Source: Bartonella queenslandensis AUST/NH15
GTDB taxonomy: Bacteria; Pseudomonadota; Alphaproteobacteria; Rhizobiales; Rhizobiaceae
Direction of reading: 5' to 3'
DNA length: 35,547 nt
Assembly: GCF_000312585.1 (NCBI RefSeq)
Contig: NZ_HE997987.1
Span: forward strand, 40,015 to 75,561
Shown: positions 18,343-28,055 of the stretch, one piece after another
How the letters are laid out: each line of letters starts with the position of its first letter
How positions within the stretch are numbered: position 1 is the stretch's first letter
Made by a program: the position numbers and the translations under genes
The notes under the pieces: generated by a model
What the model was told of the DNA's origin: nothing
The model's database searches: none
The model's input: the letters and a program-made list of their open reading frames with translations, nothing else

Positions 18343-19753
18343 TATAGGCGTTATCCATTTTATTGGAATTGGGGGGATTGGCATGAGTGGAATTGCGGAG
18401 GTTTTTTATAATCTCGGCTATAAAGTTCAAGGGTCCGATCAAGTTGAGAGTGCAAATGTCGAACGTTTGCGGAGAAAAGGAATTAACGTTCATATTGGTC
18501 ATTGTGCTGAAAATTTAGGAAATGCAGAGGTTGTTGTTTTTTCTACTGCCGTTAAAAAAACAAATCCTGAGTATATTGCTGCAAAAGAAAGACATTTGCC
18601 GCTTGTCAGACGTGCAGAAATGTTGGCAGAGCTGATGCGCTTTCGGCGTGCAATTGCGGTGGGTGGCACACATGGTAAAACAACGACTACATCAATGGTT
18701 GCAGCGCTTCTTGATGCTGGTCGTTTTGATCCAGTGGTGATTAATGGTGGTATTATTAATGCTTATGGTACGAATTCTCGTACAGGAGAGGGCGATTGGA
18801 TGATTGTTGAAGCTGATGAAAGTGATGGTACGTTTTTAAAGCTTCCTGCTGATATTGCTGTTGTTACCAATATTGATGCTGAGCATTTGGATCATTATGG
18901 GAGTTTTGATGCTGTCCGCGCGGCTTTTCGGCAGTTTGTGGAAAATGTTCCTTTTTATGGTTTTGCTGTTTTGTGCGTTGATCATCCAGAAGTTCAATCA
19001 TTGGCGGGACGTATTGATGATCGTTGGGTGATTACTTATGGTGCAAATCCACAAGCAGACGTTCGTTTTCTTAATCTTTCGAGGGATGGTCAAAAAACGT
19101 ATTTTGATGTTCTTGTTCGTTCACGCAAGACAGGAAGAAAGATTGAGTTAAAAAATTTGCTTTTGCCCATGGCAGGACAGCATAATGTTGCTAATGCAAC
19201 AGCAGCGATAGCTATTGCGCATGAACTTGGCATTTCAAATGAATTGATCAAGAAGGGCTTAGCGGAATTTGGTGGCGTAAAACGGCGTTTTACACAAACA
19301 GGCAGTTGGCGTGGTATTGAAATATTTGATGATTATGGACATCATCCTGTTGAAATAAAGGCTGTTTTGCGTGCAGCACGTGAGAGTGCAAAAGGGCGTG
19401 TCATTGCCATTGCACAACCTCATCGTTATTCGCGTTTGTATCATTTATTTGATGATTTTGCTGCTTGTTTTAATGACGCAGATACAGTGTTGATTACCCC
19501 CGTTTATGCGGCTGGTGAAGAGCCTATTGTAGGGTTTGGTTCGCAAGAATTGGTAGAGCATATTAAAATGGCTGGTCACCGTGATGTGCGCTTGATACAC
19601 GGTCTGGAAGATGTTGTGTCTCTTGTCTCAAAATTTGCTCAGGCAGAGGATTATGTTGTTTTTCTTGGTGCTGGCAATATCACACAATGGGCTTGTGCGT
19701 TGCCTCATCAGTTGTCGGAACTTGATGGTCATGATAAATTTTCAGCACATTGA
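18326..19753 (+). CDS. murC: UDP-N-acetylmuramate:L-alanine ligase MurC
   Basis: First of the four Mur ligases; joins L-Ala to UDP-MurNAc. I start it at the ATG at 18326, giving 475 aa: an AGAGGAGC ribosome site precedes it and the TTG one codon upstream looks unnecessary. Motifs: Rossmann loop [15 protein letters not shown] (residues 12-26), P-loop [18 protein letters not shown] near 113-130, [50 protein letters not shown] and QPHRYSRL. Complete and of usual length. Overlaps murG by 17 bases and murB by 23. Confidence 0.97.
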   Translation: MKMPLDIGVIHFIGIGGIGMSGIAEVFYNLGYKVQGSDQVESANVERLRRKGINVHIGHCAENLGNAEVVVFSTAVKKTNPEYIAAKERHLPLVRRAEMLAELMRFRRAIAVGGTHGKTTTTSMVAALLDAGRFDPVVINGGIINAYGTNSRTGEGDWMIVEADESDGTFLKLPADIAVVTNIDAEHLDHYGSFDAVRAAFRQFVENVPFYGFAVLCVDHPEVQSLAGRIDDRWVITYGANPQADVRFLNLSRDGQKTYFDVLVRSRKTGRKIELKNLLLPMAGQHNVANATAAIAIAHELGISNELIKKGLAEFGGVKRRFTQTGSWRGIEIFDDYGHHPVEIKAVLRAARESAKGRVIAIAQPHRYSRLYHLFDDFAACFNDADTVLITPVYAAGEEPIVGFGSQELVEHIKMAGHRDVRLIHGLEDVVSLVSKFAQAEDYVVFLGAGNITQWACALPHQLSELDGHDKFSAH

Positions 19754-20708
19754 TGGTGAGGCGCTATTGGCGCAATTACAACCGCTGTTGGGAGGCGTAA
19801 GAGGCAAGCTTACCCCTAATGTTGAGATGCGTAAGGTGACATGGTTTCGCACTGGCGGGTTGGCAGAACTTTTTTATCAGCCTGTTGATGAAGAAGATTT
19901 AGCTCTCTTTCTTCAACATTTGCCTGAATGTGTTCCTGTAACAATTGTAGGTATCGGTTCTAATCTTCTGGTGCGTGATGGGGGCGTTCCTGGAGTTGTG
20001 ATTCGTCTTTCGCCCAAAAATTTTGGGCAAGTACAGCAAGTTTCTCCAAAAGGCTTTTTAGTTGGCGCTGGTACGGCGGATAAATATTTAGCTGCTGCCG
20101 CGTTAAAGGCAGAAATTGCAGGGTTTCATTTTTATCATGGTATTCCTGGTGGTCTTGGAGGGGCTCTCAAAATGAATGCGGGTGCGAATGGTGTTGAAAC
20201 CGCAGCGCGTGTTGTTGAGGTCTATGCTTTGGATCGTAAAGGACAACGTCATATCTTGAGTTTGAAAGATATGCATTATTCCTATCGCCATTGTGATATT
20301 CCTAAAGATTTTATTTTTACCGCTGCTTTATTGGAGGGGGAACTTGGTAATAAAGATGCTATTCGTGCTGCTATGGATGAAGTTGCCCTCCACAGAGAAA
20401 CAGTGCAACCTATTCGCGAAAAAACAGGGGGGTCAACTTTTAAAAATCCTGAGAATATATCCGCGTGGCGCGTGATTGATGAAGCAGGGTGTCGTGGTTT
20501 ACAGATTGGTGGCGCTCAAATGAGTGAAATGCACTGTAATTTTATGATTAATACAGGGCAAGCAACAGGATATGATCTTGAAGCATTGGGAGAAACAGTG
20601 CGTGCGCGTGTTTTTGCACATTCAGCTCATCTTTTACAATGGGAAATAGAGCGTATCGGTCAATTTGAGCAAGGTCGAAGTGTCGCTTTTTTTGATCCAT
20701 TTCATTGA
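19731..20708 (+). CDS. murB: UDP-N-acetylenolpyruvoylglucosamine reductase MurB
   Basis: FAD enzyme that reduces enolpyruvyl-UDP-GlcNAc with NADPH to give UDP-MurNAc. The frame is open from 19611, but its first 40 codons only shadow murC, so I start at the ATG at 19731 (325 aa, [13 protein letters not shown]); the ATG at 19725 is equally possible. FAD-domain signs are [30 protein letters not shown] and [37 protein letters not shown] (with the proton-donor Ser) and a late conserved Glu in [10 protein letters not shown] complete the active site. The short loop architecture suggests type IIa/b MurB as in other alphaproteobacteria. Last gene of the ftsW-murGCB block; followed by a 240-base gap. 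Confidence 0.95.
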   Translation: MINFQHIDGEALLAQLQPLLGGVRGKLTPNVEMRKVTWFRTGGLAELFYQPVDEEDLALFLQHLPECVPVTIVGIGSNLLVRDGGVPGVVIRLSPKNFGQVQQVSPKGFLVGAGTADKYLAAAALKAEIAGFHFYHGIPGGLGGALKMNAGANGVETAARVVEVYALDRKGQRHILSLKDMHYSYRHCDIPKDFIFTAALLEGELGNKDAIRAAMDEVALHRETVQPIREKTGGSTFKNPENISAWRVIDEAGCRGLQIGGAQMSEMHCNFMINTGQATGYDLEALGETVRARVFAHSAHLLQWEIERIGQFEQGRSVAFFDPFH

Positions 20709-20743
20709 TTTTTTGTTCACTAAAAAAGTGTAAATAAAAAATT

Positions 20744-20860
20744 GAGTCATTTCAAAGAGATAATAAAAAAATTCTATTAAGAATCAATAAATTAACAAAG
20801 AATCTCTTGCATCAGGCTTTTGAGTCTGGTTCATTATGCAAAATGCTAGGTTATTGATTC
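20744..20860. promoter_or_regulatory. Cluster of five GANTC sites upstream of ddl-ftsQAZ
   Basis: GANTC occurs at 20744-20748, 20781-20785, 20800-20804, 20822-20826 and 20856-20860. GANTC is the site methylated by CcrM, the cell-cycle methylase of alphaproteobacteria, and paired with the regulator GcrA it controls division promoters in Caulobacter. The cluster sits in the 240-base gap in front of the ddl-ftsQ-ftsA-ftsZ block. A TATAGT near 20921 may be a -10 box. A regulatory role is inferred. Confidence 0.45.
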
Positions 20861-20948
20861 GCAAGAATAAACTTTGCTTTTCTCGTGTATGTGGTGCTGA
20901 TGTCTTCTATATAGACTAGATATAGTATGCAAAAGAGGGTGATTTATT

Positions 20949-21869
20949 ATGAAAGATAAACATATAGCTGTGTTAATGGGAGGTTTTTCTTCTGAACGGT
21001 CTGTAAGTTTATCTTCAGGGGCAGCTTGTGCTGATGTTCTTGAGGCGCAGGGGTATCGCGTGAGCCGCGTGGACGTTGATGCTCATATAGCTTCTGTTCT
21101 TGAACAGCTGCAGCCCGATATTGCCTTTAATGCATTGCATGGTCCATTTGGTGAAGATGGTCGGATTCAGGGGATTCTTGAATATTTAAAAATTCCTTAT
21201 ACCCATTCTGGTGTGATGGCGTCCGCTTTGGCTATGGATAAGGGACGTGCGAAAATTATTGTTGCAAGTGTTGGGGTTTGCGTTGCTCCTTCTCGTATTA
21301 TGAGCCGCTTTGCTATTGGGAAAAAGCATCCCATGGAGCCTCCTTATGTCATTAAACCTGTGTGTGAAGGATCAAGTTTTGGTGTTGTTATTGTCCAGGA
21401 AAATGAAGTTGCACCACCGCATAATATTGGGGGAGCTGAGTGGGGATATGCAGATGAGGTGATGGTTGAAAAGTATATTCCTGGTCGTGAATTAACTTGT
21501 GCTGTTTTAGGAAATGAAGTGTTGGACGTGTGCGAAGTTCTTCCCAATCAACACTTTCCATTTTACGATTATGACTCAAAATATAAAACAGGTGGTTCTC
21601 TTCACATTTGTCCTGCAAAACTTTCACTAAATATTTACCAAAGTGTGCAAAGAATGTCTTTAGCAGCTCATCAGGCGATAGGGTGTCGAGGTGTTAGTCG
21701 TTCTGATTTTCGTTTTAATGAGAAAACAGGAGAATTGGTTTGGCTTGAAATTAATACACAGCCCGGTATGACACCGACATCTCTTCTTCCTGATATTGCA
21801 AAAGCGAGCGGTCGTGCTTACGGCGATATTATTCAATGGATGGTGGAGGACGCATCATGTATGCGTTGA
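20949..21869 (+). CDS. ddl: D-alanine:D-alanine ligase (ATP-grasp)
   Basis: Makes the D-Ala-D-Ala dipeptide used by MurF. The protein is 306 aa, the usual length for DdlB. Seen are the N-terminal [14 protein letters not shown] (residues 12-25; the Glu positions the first D-Ala), [35 protein letters not shown], an ATP-grasp core with [14 protein letters not shown] and [25 protein letters not shown] and the metal-binding [15 protein letters not shown] near residue 272. An AGAGGG ribosome site precedes the ATG. It opens the last dcw block and overlaps ftsQ by 13 bases. It should be sensitive to cycloserine by family. Confidence 0.96.
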   Translation: MKDKHIAVLMGGFSSERSVSLSSGAACADVLEAQGYRVSRVDVDAHIASVLEQLQPDIAFNALHGPFGEDGRIQGILEYLKIPYTHSGVMASALAMDKGRAKIIVASVGVCVAPSRIMSRFAIGKKHPMEPPYVIKPVCEGSSFGVVIVQENEVAPPHNIGGAEWGYADEVMVEKYIPGRELTCAVLGNEVLDVCEVLPNQHFPFYDYDSKYKTGGSLHICPAKLSLNIYQSVQRMSLAAHQAIGCRGVSRSDFRFNEKTGELVWLEINTQPGMTPTSLLPDIAKASGRAYGDIIQWMVEDASCMR

Positions 21870-22768
21870 ATGTTAATAAAACAAATATTCCGATGGAGGT
21901 GCTTTCAGTGCCGGCTTTGCCACGTCTTTATCGTCGTTTTCTTCGGTTTATGTTTGAGTTTGTTTTTGTCAATATTCATATTCCACGTCATTTTGGCTCT
22001 TTTGCTGTCATATGGTTTTTCTTTGTTACGGCTTTTTATGGACTTTCATCAAGCGGTCAGTTGGCTGTGATCGTGAACACGATCATATCGGATAGTGGTT
22101 TTGTGGTCGTTGATGTCGATATCAGTGGTAATAAGCGTTTAGCAAAGCAGGATATTTTGAAAATTTTAGAACTTGATGTTGCGCCCTCTATATTCACTTT
22201 TGATGTTGAAAGAGCGCGTTCTCTCTTGGAAAAACAGGCTTGGGTTCAATCGGCGAACGTTCAGAAGATTTATCCCAATAGAATGCGTATTGCTATCGTG
22301 GAGCGTGAACCTTTTGCTATTTGGCAACATGATAGCACAATGGATATTGTTGATAATACGGGGCGTGTCATTGTGCCCTTTAAAGGAAAAAATGTTTGGG
22401 ATTTACCTCTTGTGGTTGGGCAGGGTGCGCAAAATACAGCTAAAGGGTTTATTCAAGCGCTGTCAACCTATCGGCCAGTGTATGATCGTGTTCGTGCTTT
22501 TGTGCGGGTGGGTGATCGACGTTGGGATCTGGTTTTGGAGAATGGAATGCGCGTTATGTTGCCTGAAAATGGTGCCCTTGAAAGGCTTTCCTCTCTTGTT
22601 TCGTCTGGTACAATGCAAGATCTTTTATCGCGCGATATTCTTAGTGTTGATTTACGTCTTGCTGATCGAATTACTGTTTCTTTATCCGATAAAACGTTAG
22701 AGCGTTATGATGCTGGTGTTGCAGAAGAAGAACGTATTTTAGAGGCGCGAAAGGCAGGAAACCTATAA
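21857..22768 (+). CDS. ftsQ: Cell division protein FtsQ
   Basis: Bitopic divisome protein linking FtsL/FtsB to the ring. I start at the ATG at 21857 (303 aa), which has TGGAGGA eight bases ahead; the ATG at 21836 would add seven residues. Architecture: cytoplasmic residues 1-50, membrane helix at about 52-70 ([18 protein letters not shown]), POTRA domain at about 88-160 ([18 protein letters not shown], then [18 protein letters not shown] and VEREPFAIW), and the beta-rich FtsQ domain after that, with [19 protein letters not shown] plausible acidic tail ends the protein. Overlaps ddl, and its TAA shares a base with the ftsA ATG (TAATG). Confidence 0.94.
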   Translation: MYALNVNKTNIPMEVLSVPALPRLYRRFLRFMFEFVFVNIHIPRHFGSFAVIWFFFVTAFYGLSSSGQLAVIVNTIISDSGFVVVDVDISGNKRLAKQDILKILELDVAPSIFTFDVERARSLLEKQAWVQSANVQKIYPNRMRIAIVEREPFAIWQHDSTMDIVDNTGRVIVPFKGKNVWDLPLVVGQGAQNTAKGFIQALSTYRPVYDRVRAFVRVGDRRWDLVLENGMRVMLPENGALERLSSLVSSGTMQDLLSRDILSVDLRLADRITVSLSDKTLERYDAGVAEEERILEARKAGNL

Positions 22769-24066
22769 TGTTGCTCAGATTACATCATGGGGGGGGACGT
22801 AAGACACGTTTTTTAACGGTGCTTGATGTCGGCTCAAGTAAGATTGTTTGTCTTATTGCTTGTTTGCGTCCTTTAAAGCATGCGCACTATTTACATGGGC
22901 GTACACATTCTATGGAAATTCTAGGTTTTGGCGTACAGCGTTCACGTGGTATTAAATCTGGCGTTGTCATGGATATGTTTGCAGCAGAACAATCAATACG
23001 CTTGGCTGTTGATGCGGCAGAAAAAATGGCTGGTTTGGTGGTGGATTCAGTAATTGTCAACTTTTCTTCAAGCCGATTACAAAGTGCTCTTATTAATGGC
23101 ATGGTACGTTTGGAGGGGCGTGAAGTGACTAAGCGTGACGTGCGTGTGGCATTTTCAGATATTTCGCGCAAAGCTTTTGATGCTGAACGTCATGTTATGC
23201 ATTCAATTCCAGTCTCTTATGTCTTGGATGGGGATAAAGGAATTTCTGATCCAATTGGAATGGCTGGAGAATTGTTTGGTGTGGATGTGCATGTGGTAAC
23301 AGCGGAAACTGCAGCTTTACGTAATTTAGAAACTTGCATTAATCGTGCGCATTTGAGTGTCGAAGCGATGGTTGCAACCCCCTTTGCAAGTGGTCTTGCT
23401 GTCTTGATGAATGATGAGGCACATTTGGGAGCAGCATGTATCGATTTTGGTGGTGGAACAACAACATGTTCAGTGTTTTTTGAGGGAAAATTTGTCCATG
23501 CGGATGCTCTTGCTGTTGGTGGGCATCATGTGACGCTTGATGTCGCGCGTGGATTCTCTATGTCACTTACAGAGGCAGAACGTTTAAAAGTTTTATATGG
23601 TTCAGCGCTTTTAACAAGTGCTGATGAGCGGCAAATGATTAATGTGACGGAGATTGGGAGTGAACAGCGTGCAACGCAATATCCTCGCGCGGTTCTTGGG
23701 CGCATCATTCGCGCACGTATTGAAGAAATTTTAGAAATGGTCCGTGATTGTCTAAATCGGTCTGGTTTTGGTCACATCATTGGTAAACGTGTTATTTTGA
23801 CTGGGGGAGCAAGCCAGTTAACAGGATTGCCAGAAATGGCACGTACTATATTAGGAAGAAATGTTCGTATTGGGCGGCCTTTGGGTATTTCGAGGCTTCC
23901 TTCTCTTGCAAAAGGGGCGGCGTTTACATCTGCTGTTGGGTTGTTAATTTATCCACAATTGGTGGGTTTTGGAGAAAAAACAATGCAGATGGCAGGAAAT
24001 CATTTATCGATGAGCACGCGTGGGTATTTTCAGCGTGTTGGTCAGTGGTTGCGTGAGAGTTTTTAG
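22768..24066 (+). CDS. ftsA: Cell division protein FtsA (actin-like)
   Basis: Actin-fold ATPase that ties FtsZ filaments to the membrane and recruits later divisome proteins. The protein is 432 aa. Phosphate-1 loop LDVGSSKIVCLIA is at about residues 18-30; the 1C insertion with GRTHSMEILGFGVQRSRGIKSG and the SHS2-type region replace the actin subdomain 1B. Phosphate-2 CIDFGGGTTTCSVF and adenosine motif VILTGGASQLTGLPEMA follow. The C-terminus ends in an amphipathic segment (FQRVGQWLRESF), as expected for the membrane-targeting helix. It starts on the last base of ftsQ, implying coupled translation, and is followed by 63 bases before ftsZ. Confidence 0.96.
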   Translation: MLLRLHHGGGRKTRFLTVLDVGSSKIVCLIACLRPLKHAHYLHGRTHSMEILGFGVQRSRGIKSGVVMDMFAAEQSIRLAVDAAEKMAGLVVDSVIVNFSSSRLQSALINGMVRLEGREVTKRDVRVAFSDISRKAFDAERHVMHSIPVSYVLDGDKGISDPIGMAGELFGVDVHVVTAETAALRNLETCINRAHLSVEAMVATPFASGLAVLMNDEAHLGAACIDFGGGTTTCSVFFEGKFVHADALAVGGHHVTLDVARGFSMSLTEAERLKVLYGSALLTSADERQMINVTEIGSEQRATQYPRAVLGRIIRARIEEILEMVRDCLNRSGFGHIIGKRVILTGGASQLTGLPEMARTILGRNVRIGRPLGISRLPSLAKGAAFTSAVGLLIYPQLVGFGEKTMQMAGNHLSMSTRGYFQRVGQWLRESF

Positions 24067-24129
24067 TTAAGTCTAGTTGGATAAATTTCATCGCTTTGGC
24101 TTGCGGTGTCTTATGAGAAGGAAAAGAAA

Positions 24130-25902
24130 ATGACGATTAATCTGCATCGGCCAGATATCGCGGAATTGAAGCCACGCATTACCGTTTTTGGTGTTGGAGG
24201 TGGTGGCGGGAATGCCGTGAATAACATGATTAATGCTGGTCTTCAGGGAGTTGACTTTGTTGTTGCAAATACGGATGCACAGGCTTTGGCTATGTCAAAG
24301 GCTGAACGTGTTATCCAGCTTGGTGCAGCTGTGACAGAAGGTTTGGGTGCTGGGGCTTTACCAGAAGTTGGACAAGCAGCGGCGGAGGAATGTATTGATG
24401 AAATTATCGATCATCTTGCAGACTCTCATATGGTTTTTATTACTGCTGGTATGGGGGGAGGAACTGGAACGGGGGCTGCTCCCGTTGTTGCACGCGCAGC
24501 ACGTGAAAAAGGTATTTTGACCGTTGGTGTTGTGACAAAGCCTTTTCAGTTTGAAGGGGCGCGTCGTATGAAAACGGCAGAGGCTGGTATTGAAGAATTA
24601 CAAAAGTCTGTCGATACATTGATTGTTATTCCCAATCAAAATCTTTTCCGTATTGCAAATGATAAAACAACATTTGCTGATGCTTTTGCTATGGCTGACC
24701 AAGTGCTTTATTCTGGTGTTGCTTCCATTACAGACTTGATGATTAAAGAGGGCTTGATTAACCTTGATTTTGCTGATGTTCGTTCTGTTATGCACGAAAT
24801 GGGCCGAGCCATGATGGGAACAGGTGAAGCATCTGGTGAGGGGCGTGCTTTGGCGGCGGCTGAAGCTGCTATTGCGAATCCATTGTTGGATGATACATCT
24901 ATGCGTGGAGCACGTGGTTTATTGATTTCTATTACGGGGGGGCGTGATATGACTCTCTTTGAGGTGGATGAAGCTGCTAATCGTATTCGTGAAGAAGTAG
25001 ATGCTGATGCGAATGTGATCTTTGGAGCCATTGATGATGAGTCATTGGAAGGTGTTATTCGTGTATCCGTGGTTGCTACCGGTATTGATCGTGAGGTTAG
25101 TGATGTGGTTCAGCCCTCTCAGCCTCAGTTTCAAAGACCAACCTCTTCAATACGCAAGAACGATTCTGGAACGCCACACAGTTCTTTTCATGTTCAGTCA
25201 TCACCCTTGCGTTCTGAATCAATGGTAGAAGTTATCGAATCACTTGAAATAGAAAAGGAGAAGCCAGCAGGAGAACAGTTTCGTCCCAAAAGTCAAATTT
25301 TTGCACAGCCTGCAGAAGCAATGATAACACGAACTGCGACAAAAACTGTTGCTTATGGTTTAAATGCTGTGCAGGACCAGGTATCAAATGCACCGCGTAT
25401 GCAAGTAAGCCGAGGTTCTCAACAAGCTATGATGGCTCCCGTGAGTATGGAGGCAACAGCGCATGTTCTTGATGACATGACAGGGGTTGTGAAGCAAAAA
25501 GAAAAGCCAATGCAACCAAAACAAATGCAACAGATGCAAGCGCGTGCTCCAATGCGTATGCCTGAGTTAAAGGATTTTCCTCCTGTCGCTCATAGACAAA
25601 GTCAAAGAACATCTGTGACTGATCAAAGTCCTCGTAATCTTTGGCAGCGTTTAAAACAGAGTTTGACACATCGTGAGGAAATAGAGCCAGAAGCAAGGCT
25701 GGAACCTGCTGTGAGATCGTCACAGCAGCAAGAGTCTCACGTTTACAATAAAATTTCTCAGGCACTTTCTCAAGATGCTTCTGTTTATGTTCCACGCCGT
25801 TCTGGTGAGTTACATCCTCAGGTGCCACAAGATCAGCGTACTTTTATCAGTGAAGAAGATCAGTTAGAAATACCAGCATTCTTACGTCGTCAGGTAAATT
25901 AA
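24130..25902 (+). CDS. ftsZ: Cell division GTPase FtsZ with long C-terminal linker
   Basis: Tubulin homologue that polymerises into the Z ring. I start at the ATG at 24130 (590 aa), behind GAGAAGGAAAAG; the GTG at 24106 would add eight charged residues. The GTPase core spans about residues 12-320: [15 protein letters not shown], tubulin signature [12 protein letters not shown] near 106-117, NQNLFRIAN, and the T7 loop [13 protein letters not shown]. After it comes an unusually long linker of about 250 residues rich in Gln, Met, Ser and Pro ([17 protein letters not shown]), then the conserved tail [10 protein letters not shown] that binds FtsA. A FtsZ of about 590 residues is known for Bartonella. 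Followed by a clear terminator. Confidence 0.97.
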   Translation: MTINLHRPDIAELKPRITVFGVGGGGGNAVNNMINAGLQGVDFVVANTDAQALAMSKAERVIQLGAAVTEGLGAGALPEVGQAAAEECIDEIIDHLADSHMVFITAGMGGGTGTGAAPVVARAAREKGILTVGVVTKPFQFEGARRMKTAEAGIEELQKSVDTLIVIPNQNLFRIANDKTTFADAFAMADQVLYSGVASITDLMIKEGLINLDFADVRSVMHEMGRAMMGTGEASGEGRALAAAEAAIANPLLDDTSMRGARGLLISITGGRDMTLFEVDEAANRIREEVDADANVIFGAIDDESLEGVIRVSVVATGIDREVSDVVQPSQPQFQRPTSSIRKNDSGTPHSSFHVQSSPLRSESMVEVIESLEIEKEKPAGEQFRPKSQIFAQPAEAMITRTATKTVAYGLNAVQDQVSNAPRMQVSRGSQQAMMAPVSMEATAHVLDDMTGVVKQKEKPMQPKQMQQMQARAPMRMPELKDFPPVAHRQSQRTSVTDQSPRNLWQRLKQSLTHREEIEPEARLEPAVRSSQQQESHVYNKISQALSQDASVYVPRRSGELHPQVPQDQRTFISEEDQLEIPAFLRRQVN

Positions 25903-26006
25903 TTGATAAAAAATGAGGCAGTAAGAAATATTATGATGATCTTTGATGATGAATTAAAAATTATACAGTAAAATATACTTTTTTAGATAGAATACTTTAC
26001 TTTTTT

Positions 26007-26030
26007 AACCCGCTTAGTTATAAGCGGGTT
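26007..26030 (+). terminator. Rho-independent terminator after ftsZ
   Basis: AACCCGCTTA-GTTA-TAAGCGGGTT is a 10-bp perfect stem with a 4-base loop, followed by CTTTATTATTT. It ends the dcw transcript about 105 bases after the ftsZ stop and separates it from lpxC. Confidence 0.85.
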
Positions 26031-26110
26031 CTTTATTATTTACTATGAATATTTTTTTAATAGTTTTATAAATTTTATCAAAAGAGCTAAAAGAAATGTA
26101 ATAAAATAAT

Positions 26111-26995
26111 ATGATGAGCTTGCTACCAAAATATCAGTTTACTCTTAAAAGAGCAGTAATATTTAAGGGGATTGGCGTTCACAGTGGCTGTTTGTCAGTA
26201 ATAAAGGTTTATCCAGCTGATGTTGGGTGTGGTGTTCTTTTTAAACGTTGTGGATTAGATGGAACAGAGAAAATATTTCAAGCCCATGTATCGCAAACGG
26301 GAGAAACTGAGCTATCAACGGTGCTTGGAGATGGAGAGTTAAGGGTTGAAACAATTGAACATTTGATGGCAGCTATTGCTGCTTATAATTTGGACAATCT
26401 TATTATTGAAGTGTCGCATAATGAGATCCCTATTTTAGATGGTTCTGCATGGCAATATTGCCAAGCTTTTGAAGATGCTGGCATTGTCCAGCAGAGTGCA
26501 TTGCGTTCCTATTTCATTATAAAAAAGCCTTTGCGGGTTGAAGGAGCTCATGGTTTTGCAGAGCTTTTGCCATTTAATGGGCGTCGTTTTGATATAACGA
26601 TCTCTTTTCCTTCTTCTGCTATTGGTAAGCAACATTTCAGTTTTGATCTTACCACACGAGGATTTCGAGATGATTTGTCACGTGCGCGCACTTTTGGTTT
26701 TATAGCAGACGTGGAAAAATTACGACTTTCTGGAAAGGCGAGAGGCGCTTCTTTGGAAAATTCTCTTGTTATCGGTCTTAATGACAAAGTTTTAAATCCC
26801 GATGGTCCTTATTGGGAAAATGAGTGTGTTCGGCACAAGATGCTTGATGCGATTGGTGATACGGCTTTGCTCGGGGGCCCTTTTATTGGACTATTTCGTT
26901 CTTATTGTGGTGGACATAGAATTAATGCACAATTGGTGAGAGCTGTTTTGGCTGACGAATCATATTATGAAAAAAGCTTTTTAGAGAGAGAATAA
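26111..26995 (+). CDS. lpxC: UDP-3-O-acyl-N-acetylglucosamine deacetylase LpxC
   Basis: Zinc amidase performing the committed step of lipid A synthesis. The protein is 294 aa, slightly shorter than the roughly 305 of E. coli. Residues visible: FKGIGVHSG at 18-26, VETIEHLMAA with Glu83 and the zinc ligand His84, EIPILDGSAW, and HKMLDAIGD with zinc ligands His242 and Asp246, then the catalytic His269 in GGHRINAQL. All zinc and catalytic positions are therefore kept. Two ATGs in a row begin the frame; a TAAAATAAT stretch upstream is a poor ribosome site. The gene sits after the dcw cluster as in other Rhizobiales but beyond a terminator, so it probably has its own promoter. Confidence 0.95.
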   Translation: MMSLLPKYQFTLKRAVIFKGIGVHSGCLSVIKVYPADVGCGVLFKRCGLDGTEKIFQAHVSQTGETELSTVLGDGELRVETIEHLMAAIAAYNLDNLIIEVSHNEIPILDGSAWQYCQAFEDAGIVQQSALRSYFIIKKPLRVEGAHGFAELLPFNGRRFDITISFPSSAIGKQHFSFDLTTRGFRDDLSRARTFGFIADVEKLRLSGKARGASLENSLVIGLNDKVLNPDGPYWENECVRHKMLDAIGDTALLGGPFIGLFRSYCGGHRINAQLVRAVLADESYYEKSFLERE

Positions 26996-27155
26996 AAGAA
27001 AATTGACAAGTCTTTTTTATCGTTTATTTGATTTTTAAGGGGATGATTGACCTAAACTGCTAAATTGGTTATGTGGATTTTAAAGTGATATGATATAAAA
27101 GCTTTGATGAATTGTTTTTTCTACAAGGTGATATTCTCTGGAGGCTGGGAAAACT

Positions 27156-28049
27156 ATGAAAAAATCTTATGTGTGCATTGGAAATATAACATATAGAAAA
27201 TCGAACATTGTACGCAAGATATTGGGGGTGGTACTTTTAGGAAGCACCTGTATGTTAGCGGGATGCCTCTTTAAAGAGAAAAATACCCTTGATCCATCTG
27301 CTTATGTTTTGAAAATAGATCCACCAGATGTTTTATATAACCAGGGGCTTGCTAGCCTTGAGAGTGGGCGGCTTGGGGATGCAGCGAAAAAGTTTTTGAA
27401 AATTGAAAAACAGTATCCTTATACAGACTGGGGCCGTAAATCTTTAGTCATGGGGGCTTTTACAAATTATCGACTTGGAAAGTATGATGATTCAATTAGT
27501 ATGGCTCAACGCTATATTACTCTTTATCCAGGGTCTACTGACTCGGCTTATGCGTACTATATTATCGGTCTTTCTTCTTTCCGTCGGATTCCTGATGTTA
27601 CGCGTGATCAACGTGATACGAAACGGGCTATTGCTGCGATGCAGCTCCTTATAGAGCGTTATCCGAATTCTGAATATGTCAAGGATGCTAATGATAAAAT
27701 ACGTTTCGGGCGCGAACAGCTAGCTGGTAAAGAAATGCAGATTGGCCGTTATTATGAAGAGGGACGGCGCTATCTTGCTGCAAGTAGACGGTTTCGCACT
27801 GTCGTTGAGGAATATTCCGATACAAATCAAATTGAAGAAGCGCTTTTCCGTTTAACGGAAGTTAATCTTGCTCTTGGTTTAACGGCGGAAGCACAGACGG
27901 CAGCAGCTATTTTAGGACGTAATTATCCCAAAAGTGAGTGGTATAAATTTTCTTATAATCTCTTGCAGAAGAATAAAATATCGCCACATGACCATAAATC
28001 TTCTTGGATCTCAAATGCTCTAGGTGGCGATAAGAAGAGGGCACGTTGA
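27156..28049 (+). CDS. bamD: Outer-membrane assembly lipoprotein BamD (ComL)
   Basis: Lipoprotein of the BAM complex that folds beta-barrel proteins into the outer membrane. The protein is 297 aa. The lipobox MLAGC puts the acylated Cys at residue 37, after a long N-region and the hydrophobic stretch ILGVVLLGS. The next residues are Leu and Phe, not Asp, compatible with outer-membrane sorting. The rest is helical TPR-like repeats: LYNQGLASLESGRLGDAAKKF, then YRLGKYDDSISMAQRYITLYPGS and RYPNSEYVKDANDKI, as in known BamD. TGGAGG lies about a dozen bases ahead of the ATG. recN follows only six bases later, so the two are likely co-transcribed. Confidence 0.94.
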   Translation: MKKSYVCIGNITYRKSNIVRKILGVVLLGSTCMLAGCLFKEKNTLDPSAYVLKIDPPDVLYNQGLASLESGRLGDAAKKFLKIEKQYPYTDWGRKSLVMGAFTNYRLGKYDDSISMAQRYITLYPGSTDSAYAYYIIGLSSFRRIPDVTRDQRDTKRAIAAMQLLIERYPNSEYVKDANDKIRFGREQLAGKEMQIGRYYEEGRRYLAASRRFRTVVEEYSDTNQIEEALFRLTEVNLALGLTAEAQTAAAILGRNYPKSEWYKFSYNLLQKNKISPHDHKSSWISNALGGDKKRAR

Positions 28050-28055
28050 TTCTCT

